Position numbers and translations under genes: made by a program. The notes under the pieces were generated by a model. The model worked only from the letters and a program-made list of their open reading frames with translations. It was not told where the DNA came from and made no database searches. A stretch of 64,000 nt of DNA. Origin: Nocardioides pantholopis (GTDB taxonomy: Bacteria; Actinomycetota; Actinomycetes; Propionibacteriales; Nocardioidaceae). The stretch spans positions 1,116,001 through 1,180,000 of the forward strand of contig NZ_CP033324.1 of NCBI RefSeq assembly GCF_003710085.1, written 5' to 3'. Each line of letters starts with the position of its first letter. The first letter of the stretch is position 1. Of the stretch, positions 58,766 through 64,000 are shown piece after piece.

Positions 58766-61653
58766 GCCCGCTGCTGACGCCGCTCCTGGCGCTCTCGGAC
58801 TTCGACTTCGGCCCGGACCGGATCGTCATCGGCCTGTTCACCGGCCTGACCTACGGCCTGCTGGCCATCGGCCTGGTGCTGGTCTACCGGTCCAGCCGCT
58901 TCGTGAACTTCGCGCACGGCTCGGTGGGCGCCTTCGGCGCCTCGCTGCTGGCGCTGCTGGTCGCCGACTGGGGCGCGCCGTACTGGCTGGCCTTCGTGAT
59001 CGGCATCCTGGTCGCCGGCGGCCTCTCGGCCGGGATCGAGGTGCTCGTCGTACGCCGGCTCGCCGGCCGTCCGAGCCTGATCGGCATGATCGCCACGCTC
59101 GGGCTCTCCCAGTTCATCCTGATCATGGCGCTGGTGATCAACAGCGACGGCGTCAGCGGCTTCACGTTCCCGCAGCCGCCGTTCCTTCCGACGTGGGAGG
59201 TCGACTCGCTGCCGATCGGCCCGCCGTACATCGCGATGTTCATCCTCGGGCCGTGCCTGCTGGCAGGCCTCACCTGGTGGCTGCGCCACCACCGCCTCGG
59301 CATGGCGATCCGGGCCGCCGCCGACGACCCCGACGCCGCCCAGCTCGAGGGCATCCCGTCGCGCCGGATGGCGACCCTGGCCTGGGGCATCGCGGGCGGC
59401 ATCGCCGCCTTCTCCGCCATCCTGGTCACCCCGACCACGTCGGGCCAGGGCCTGGACGGACTCGGCGCCGACCTGCTCCTCAAGGGCCTCGCCGGCGCCG
59501 TCATCGGCCGGATGTCCTCGATCCCGATCGCGGTCGGGGCCTCGCTGGGCATCGGCCTGCTCGAGCAGCTGCTGCTGTCCAACCCCGAGACCGCCGACCT
59601 CGACATCGTCTTCATCGGCGTCGTCATCCTCATCGCCCTGCTGCGCCAGCCGATCCTGGGCCGCGCCGGCCAGGAGCGGATCGGCCTGCGCCGGGTCGTG
59701 GTGCCGCCACTGCCTGCGGCGTACCAGAAGGTCGCCTCGATCAAGTGGCTGCCGCGGGTCACGGTCACCGTGCTCGGCTGCGTGCTGATCGGCCTGGCCT
59801 ACGCCGTCACCAACGAGACGGCCTCGGTGTTCACCAGCGTCATCGGCTACACACTGGTCGGCCTCAGCGTCGGCCTGGTGACCGGCGTCGCGGGCCAGCT
59901 CTCGCTGGGCCAGTTCGCGTACGCCGGCATCGCGGCGGCCGGCTCGATGCACGTCGCCGACGCCACCGGGAGCTTCCTGTTCGGCATCCTCGCCGGCATG
60001 CTCTCGGCGGCGATCGCGTCCGTGGTCGTCGGCATCCCCGCGATGCGGCTCAAGGGCCTGGCCCTGGCGGTCTCCACACTCGCGTTCGCGCTGGTCACCA
60101 GCGACTGGCTGCTGCGCCGTGAGATCTTCCTCGGCGCCGGGGTCTCCCCGGCGAAGCCGACCTGGTGGGGCGAGCCGATGGAGCTCGCGGTGCGCTACTA
60201 CCTCTTCGCGCTGGTGATGCTCGCGATCGCGATCTGGTTCACCAACAACCTGCGGCACAGCGGCTTCGGCCGCTCCCTCCAGGCGCTGCGCGACAACGAG
60301 GAGGCCGGCCGGGCGTTCACCGTGCCGACCCAGCTGCGCAAGTTCCAGCTCTACGCCGTGGCCGGCATGATCGCCGGCGCCGGCGGTGTGGTGATCGGCC
60401 ACGGGCAGACCCAGCTGACAGTCAACTCGTTCCCCGCGGACGCCAGCATCGACGTCGTCGCGCTCACGGTGATCGGCGGCCTGGCCGTCACCTCGGGCCC
60501 GCTGATCGGCGCGATCATCCTGATCGGCATCCCGGCGATGACCACGATGAGCACCCTGGGCCAGGCCGGGCTCTCGATCTTCTGGCTGCTGGTCGTCATC
60601 CTGCTTCCCGACGGTCTCGGCGGGGTCTTCATCCGGCTGCGCGACCGGCTCTACGACGCGCTCGCCAGGCGGGCCGGCATCGACCCGGTGGAGGCGCGGC
60701 ACGGGGCCGTGGAGCCCACGGGCTCGCCGCTGCAGCAGCGGATGCGGCTCGAGGGCCTGGTCGAGCGGCCCGCCGACGAGGTCACCCGCCCCGGCCCGGT
60801 GCTGAGCGTGGAGGGCATCTCCCGACGGTTCGGGGGAGTGGTCGCGGTGGACGGTGCGAGCTTCGACCTCCAGCGCGGCGAGATCCTCGGCGTGATCGGC
60901 CCGAACGGCGCCGGCAAGACGACGATGTTCGAGATGGTGGCCGGCTTCACCAAGCCCGACGCCGGCCGGGTGCTCTTCGAGGGCGCGGACGTCACGGCGT
61001 TCACGCCGGAGAAGCGGGCCGAGGTCGGCCTGGTCCGGTCCTTCCAGGACGCGGCGCTGTTCCCGACCCTGACGGTTCGCGAGACCCTCATGGTCGCCCA
61101 GGAGCGGACCGCTCCGACGAGCCTGTGGTGGTCGGCGATCGGGGTCCGCTCCGCGGAGCTGGCCAAGGCCGAGGCCGCCGACGAGATCATCGACCGGATG
61201 GCGCTGGCGCCGTACGTGCACCGCACGATCTCCGAGCTCTCGACCGGGACCCGGCGGGTCGTGGAGCTGGCCTGCCTGTTGTCGCTGGAGCCGCGGGTGC
61301 TGCTCCTCGACGAGCCGTCGGCGGGCATCGCGCAGAGCGAGAGCGAGGCGCTGGGCGAGCTGCTGCTCGGGATCCGGCGCGAGCTCGGCACCACGATGGT
61401 CGTCATCGAGCACGACCTCCCGCTGCTGTCGAAGATCTCCGACCGGATGATCGCGATGAACCTCGGCCGCGTCGTGGCCTCCGGCACGCCGGAGGAGGTG
61501 CGCAACGACGAGGCAGTCGTCCGCTCCTACCTCGGCGGCGACGAGGCCGCGATCAACCGTTCCGGGGTCCCGGCGCCCGTTCCCGTGGCACCGTCCGGCG
61601 TGAACGGCACGGACGTCGCGCCCGAGCACATCCAGCCCGTGACGACCCGCTGA
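58762..61653 (+). CDS. Triple fusion LivH-LivM-LivG transporter protein
   Basis: 963 residues, 4-bp overlap. About 1-300 is a LivH permease (FVNFAHGSVGAFG), about 330-620 a LivM permease (GQLSLGQFAYAGIAAAG), and about 670-930 a LivG ATPase with Walker A GPNGAGKT (about 713), a divergent signature LSTGT, Walker B VLLLDEPS and IEHDLPLL. In most bacteria these are three separate genes. It would make one half-transporter polypeptide that pairs with LivF. The tail after 930 is Pro/Val-rich. Confidence 0.92.
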   Translation: MSPLLTPLLALSDFDFGPDRIVIGLFTGLTYGLLAIGLVLVYRSSRFVNFAHGSVGAFGASLLALLVADWGAPYWLAFVIGILVAGGLSAGIEVLVVRRLAGRPSLIGMIATLGLSQFILIMALVINSDGVSGFTFPQPPFLPTWEVDSLPIGPPYIAMFILGPCLLAGLTWWLRHHRLGMAIRAAADDPDAAQLEGIPSRRMATLAWGIAGGIAAFSAILVTPTTSGQGLDGLGADLLLKGLAGAVIGRMSSIPIAVGASLGIGLLEQLLLSNPETADLDIVFIGVVILIALLRQPILGRAGQERIGLRRVVVPPLPAAYQKVASIKWLPRVTVTVLGCVLIGLAYAVTNETASVFTSVIGYTLVGLSVGLVTGVAGQLSLGQFAYAGIAAAGSMHVADATGSFLFGILAGMLSAAIASVVVGIPAMRLKGLALAVSTLAFALVTSDWLLRREIFLGAGVSPAKPTWWGEPMELAVRYYLFALVMLAIAIWFTNNLRHSGFGRSLQALRDNEEAGRAFTVPTQLRKFQLYAVAGMIAGAGGVVIGHGQTQLTVNSFPADASIDVVALTVIGGLAVTSGPLIGAIILIGIPAMTTMSTLGQAGLSIFWLLVVILLPDGLGGVFIRLRDRLYDALARRAGIDPVEARHGAVEPTGSPLQQRMRLEGLVERPADEVTRPGPVLSVEGISRRFGGVVAVDGASFDLQRGEILGVIGPNGAGKTTMFEMVAGFTKPDAGRVLFEGADVTAFTPEKRAEVGLVRSFQDAALFPTLTVRETLMVAQERTAPTSLWWSAIGVRSAELAKAEAADEIIDRMALAPYVHRTISELSTGTRRVVELACLLSLEPRVLLLDEPSAGIAQSESEALGELLLGIRRELGTTMVVIEHDLPLLSKISDRMIAMNLGRVVASGTPEEVRNDEAVVRSYLGGDEAAINRSGVPAPVPVAPSGVNGTDVAPEHIQPVTTR

Positions 61654-61725
61654 ACGACCACTCACCGATCCGCAGCCCGATCCCCAGCACGATCCGCACC
61701 ACGATCCGCACCATGAGGAGAGACC

Positions 61726-62391
61726 GTGAAGAGATTCCCGACGCTCGCCAAGGCCTTGGCGGCCGGCGCAGCCATGACGATCGTGACGATCCTCAGCGCA
61801 CCGCCCACCATGGCCGCCGGCCCCACCCTCGAGGTCAGCCAGCTCACCGGGCTCAAGGACGGCCAGACGATCACGATCAGCGGAACCGGCTTCAAGCCCG
61901 GGCTCAGCAGCATCGCGGTGGGGCAGTGCATCGAGGGCATGACCGGGCCGTCGGACTGCAACCTGCCGTCCGGCTCCACGTTCCGCAACGCGGACGCCTC
62001 CGGGTCGATCGGTGAGTTCACGATCGTCGTCAACGAGAAGTTCGGCGCGAACGACTGCGCCAAGGTCAAGTGCGTGATCGGCGCCCAGCCGCTGCCGGGC
62101 GCGCAGGATGACGCGACGATCAACGCGAACATGGTCTTCCACGACATCAGCTTCGGCGCCGAGCCGGCCGCCGAGGCCGTGCAGGCCCCCGCGGCCCCCG
62201 CCGCGCCTGCTGCCCCCGCCGCGCCGGCCGCGCCTGCCGTCGCCGCGACCACCGCGACCTCCACGCTGCCGCAGACCGGCGGCGGCGACTCGCTGCCCGT
62301 CGTGCTCCTCGCCGGGTCGGCGCTGCTGCTCGGTGGCTTCGGTGTGCTGTTCGTGGTGCCGGCCCGTCGCCGCGAGCAGGCCGCCCGATGA
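61726..62391 (+). CDS. LPXTG cell-wall protein with neocarzinostatin-like domain
   Basis: 221 residues from GTG 61726 after GAGGAGAGA. Signal peptide to about residue 30 (PPTMAAG). Residues 31-140 resemble the neocarzinostatin/antibiotic-apoprotein fold: GLKDGQTITISGTGF, VGQCIEG and DCAKVKCVIGA, matching the disulfide and VGQC pattern of that family, which cradles a large flat chromophore. Then an APAAP repeat, the sorting signal LPQTGG, a membrane segment and RRRE. I infer wall-anchored binding of a bulky hydrophobic molecule. Confidence 0.7.
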   Translation: MKRFPTLAKALAAGAAMTIVTILSAPPTMAAGPTLEVSQLTGLKDGQTITISGTGFKPGLSSIAVGQCIEGMTGPSDCNLPSGSTFRNADASGSIGEFTIVVNEKFGANDCAKVKCVIGAQPLPGAQDDATINANMVFHDISFGAEPAAEAVQAPAAPAAPAAPAAPAAPAVAATTATSTLPQTGGGDSLPVVLLAGSALLLGGFGVLFVVPARRREQAAR

Positions 62392-63656
62392 GCGCCCGTA
62401 CGCTGCGCCGCGCCGCGGCCGCAACGTTCGCGGCCGGAGGCCTGGCGCTGCTCTCGCTGCCGATGCTGGCCTCGCCGGCGTCGGCGGCTCCTGGGGACAT
62501 CTCGGTCACCACCAAGATGGACTGCCAGTTCGCGACGTTCCCCCGGTTCGACTGGGATGCCGAGGTGGTGCTCAGCCAGGCCCGGGTCGACGCTTCCACG
62601 ATCGCGCTGTCCGCGACCATCAGCAACCAACCCGGTGTGGTCCCGGTGCCGCTGTCCAACGCTGCGCAAGAGGCCACGCTGACGATCGAGATCGATGGGA
62701 AGGAAGTCGAGCTCACTGGCTCGGGTCCGGTCACGGCCCCCTCCAAGACGCCCGTGCCGGTCCCTGACGTGAAGGGGACCTTGGCCTCCGCCACCGACCC
62801 GACCGCCTTCAAGATCGTCGCTTTCGAGAACACCTTCACGGCATTCGCTCTCAGCGGTGCTTGCGTGCCGAAGGGCGGGGTGCTGCCCACGCCCACGCCC
62901 ACGCCCACGCCCACGCCGACCCCGACTCCGACGCCGTCGCCCAGTCCGACGAAGGCCCCCGGCGGCGCCAAGGGGTCCCCGGCGACGGGCAACCCGAAGT
63001 TCGCCTGCACGCTCTCGCCGTTCAACAGCCCGTTCGACTACCCGGCGAAGCTCACGATCGCCGGTGCTCGGGCGACCGAGGACGGGACCGAGGTGAAGCT
63101 CGCCGGCACGCTCGGCGACATGCCGGGCGTCTCGCCGGTGGCGATCGACGCCCTTCCGATGCGCGTCAAGGTCGACGTGACCATCGACGGCAAGGCGACC
63201 ACGCTGAGCGGTGAGGCGCCGGTGTCCGCGGCCGCGAACGCGCCGGTGAAGATGCCGCCGCTCTCCGGCAGCGTCACCACCGACGCGACCAACGCCAAGG
63301 TCGAGGTGAAGGGCCTGAGCTTCGACATGGACGAGCTCGGCGGTCTGACCATCACCGCGAAGTGCACTGTCGCGTCCGGCGGTGCGCTGAGCGAGATGAA
63401 GATCGGCGTGGGCTCCCTGGACGAGGCCGGCGGCGGTGACGGCGACGCGGACGGGTCCGGCGGCGCCGGCGGTAGCGCCACGCCGGTTGCCTCCAGCGGT
63501 GGCTCGAGCACTGGCGGCGTGCTGCCGAAGACCGGCGGCGCGGACTCGATCCCGGTGATCGGCCTGTGGGCCGGCGGCCTGGCACTGCTGGGCGCGGCGA
63601 TCCTGGTGCTCGTGCCGGGCACCCCGGTGCGGGTGCGTGCCGGGAGGCACAGCTGA
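62388..63656 (+). CDS. LPXTG cell-wall protein with duplicated domain
   Basis: 422 residues, 4-bp overlap with the previous gene. Signal peptide to about 34 (SPASAAPG). Two copies of a roughly 110-residue domain (about 36-160 and 200-325), each with a TIEIDGKEVELTG / TIDGKATTLSG core and an end Cys, joined by a Pro-Thr repeat linker. A Gly/Ser-rich stalk leads to LPKTGG, a membrane segment and a basic end. It is probably displayed by the sortase at 53584; ligand unknown. Confidence 0.8.
   Translation: MSARTLRRAAAATFAAGGLALLSLPMLASPASAAPGDISVTTKMDCQFATFPRFDWDAEVVLSQARVDASTIALSATISNQPGVVPVPLSNAAQEATLTIEIDGKEVELTGSGPVTAPSKTPVPVPDVKGTLASATDPTAFKIVAFENTFTAFALSGACVPKGGVLPTPTPTPTPTPTPTPTPSPSPTKAPGGAKGSPATGNPKFACTLSPFNSPFDYPAKLTIAGARATEDGTEVKLAGTLGDMPGVSPVAIDALPMRVKVDVTIDGKATTLSGEAPVSAAANAPVKMPPLSGSVTTDATNAKVEVKGLSFDMDELGGLTITAKCTVASGGALSEMKIGVGSLDEAGGGDGDADGSGGAGGSATPVASSGGSSTGGVLPKTGGADSIPVIGLWAGGLALLGAAILVLVPGTPVRVRAGRHS
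62888..62942 (+). repeat. CCCACG/CCGACG hexamer repeat coding Pro-Thr linker
   Basis: In-frame repeat coding alternating Pro and Thr (then Pro-Ser) between the two domains of the LPKTG protein; units switch from CCCACG to CCGACC/CCGACT variants. Confidence 0.85.
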
Positions 63657-63754
63657 GCCGCGAGGCGCAGCACAGACTGCGGCGCGGGCCTGCGGGGGCC
63701 ATCACGCGCCGCTGACGGACAGCCCGAGGTCTGACCTCATGGGCTGGCCGGACG

Positions 63755-63791
63755 GGGCCGAGGCGGGGTTGGAGGACCCTCGCCTCGGCCC
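63755..63791 (+). terminator. Terminator-like hairpin
   Basis: 11-bp arms GGGCCGAGGCG / CGCCTCGGCCC with a 15-nt loop, followed by TTGTCG, about 100 bp after the last LPXTG gene. Confidence 0.6.
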
Positions 63792-63830
63792 TTGTCGTTC
63801 CCGCACAGTGGCGCCCGCTGGTCGTCCGGT

Positions 63831-64000
63831 GGTCGAGCCGTGAGCGCAGCGAGCGTCCGGCGGTCGAGCCGTGAGCGCAGCGAGCGTGTCGAGACCATCG
63901 GCTGCGGCCGGGACGGCGGGTGCCTGCGGGGGTCTCGACACTCTCAGGCGCCGGGGCGCCTTCGCGGCTCGACCACCGGGGCAGGTGGTCGAGCCGTGAG
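63831..64000. repeat. REP-like element
   Basis: Two direct copies of GGTCGAGCCGTGAGCGCAGC (followed by GAGCG) at 63831 and 63862, a third partial at 63987, an inverted GCGGCTCGACCACC at 63965-63978, and TGTCGAGACC paired with GGTCTCGACA. Such sequences are, as I recall, scattered between genes in Nocardioidaceae. The 344-bp gap after 63656 holds no gene. Confidence 0.7.

Noticed and set aside
58651..62424. Very long antisense open frame (over 1200 codons) opposite the ABC transporter and LPXTG genes, and many similar shadows elsewhere
   Set aside because: High GC keeps antisense frames open; the composition is Arg/His/Gln-rich without motifs, while the sense frames carry clear domains.
1..64000. 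tRNA, rRNA, CRISPR arrays, insertion sequences, prophage genes
   Set aside because: I looked for typical signatures and transposase or integrase motifs and saw none, although small RNAs cannot be excluded by eye.

Overview
The window is very GC-rich with tightly packed, often 4-bp-overlapping genes. It carries Actinobacteria hallmarks: a DUF222/HNH gene, a class E sortase with its small partner, LPXTG proteins, leaderless GTG starts and a SigJ-type ECF sigma factor. A Nocardioidaceae-like soil actinomycete (for example Nocardioides) is the best guess. No tRNA, rRNA, CRISPR or intact mobile element was seen.

Left block (about 0.1-28.5 kb) looks like an import-plus-catabolism region. It has two peptide/opine-type ABC systems (one without its own binding protein), two double-VOC proteins, an SDR, a calycin-like small protein, a nitrilase homologue lacking the catalytic Cys, a tandem alpha/beta hydrolase, and a minus-strand operon of CoA transferase, cyclase-type hydrolase, MmgE/PrpD and dihydropyrimidinase-like amidohydrolase. 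An HMG-CoA-lyase-like/acyl-CoA-ligase pair and a CoA transferase/isochorismatase-like amidase operon follow. A GntR and an IclR regulator are divergent near 15.4 kb. Near-identical 5-3-5 inverted repeats (GGAAC-N3-GTTCC type) recur upstream of most left-block operons and look like an IclR operator.

Middle (28.5-34.2 kb) is a housekeeping or decay zone: Nudix, DUF222/HNH, small proteins, glyoxalase, ECF sigma, DUF1059, a GNAT gene that reads into an inverted HNH fragment, and a second decayed GNAT fragment.

Right block (34.2-53.3 kb) holds an MFS carrier, a tandem nitrilase, a GntR regulator and two long plus-strand operons. The first encodes a flavin reductase fused to a degenerate HMGL barrel, an acyl-CoA-dehydrogenase-like oxidase/monooxygenase, two aldehyde dehydrogenases, an isocitrate-lyase-family lyase and a FAD hydroxylase. 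The second (46.3-53.3 kb) is the most exciting part. Its products resemble the plant chlorophyll-breakdown (PAO/phyllobilin) enzymes: an RCCR-like protein, a chlorophyllase-like alpha/beta hydrolase, a PAO-like Rieske oxygenase, a second RCCR/bilin-reductase-like protein, a calycin-like protein, a NYC1/NOL-like chlorophyll b reductase-type SDR, a membrane protein and an arylmalonate-decarboxylase/maleate-isomerase-family enzyme. I infer a bacterial pathway for chlorophyll-type or another macrocyclic tetrapyrrole, with the other genes plausibly processing phytol, maleimide-like monopyrroles and substituted dicarboxylates. The homology calls come from reading the sequences and from memory of the families, not from searches.

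Far right (53.4-63.7 kb) is a cell-surface/uptake module: sortase, a large membrane-anchored secreted protein with an odd repeated cytoplasmic tail, a branched-chain-type ABC transporter with a triple-fusion LivH-LivM-LivG protein, and two LPXTG proteins, one with a neocarzinostatin-like domain. It could capture a bulky hydrophobic substrate at the cell wall and import it. AT-rich islands (ATAT-N3-ATAT) mark several promoters from 26 to 57 kb and may be a second regulon. The window ends in a REP-like repeat.
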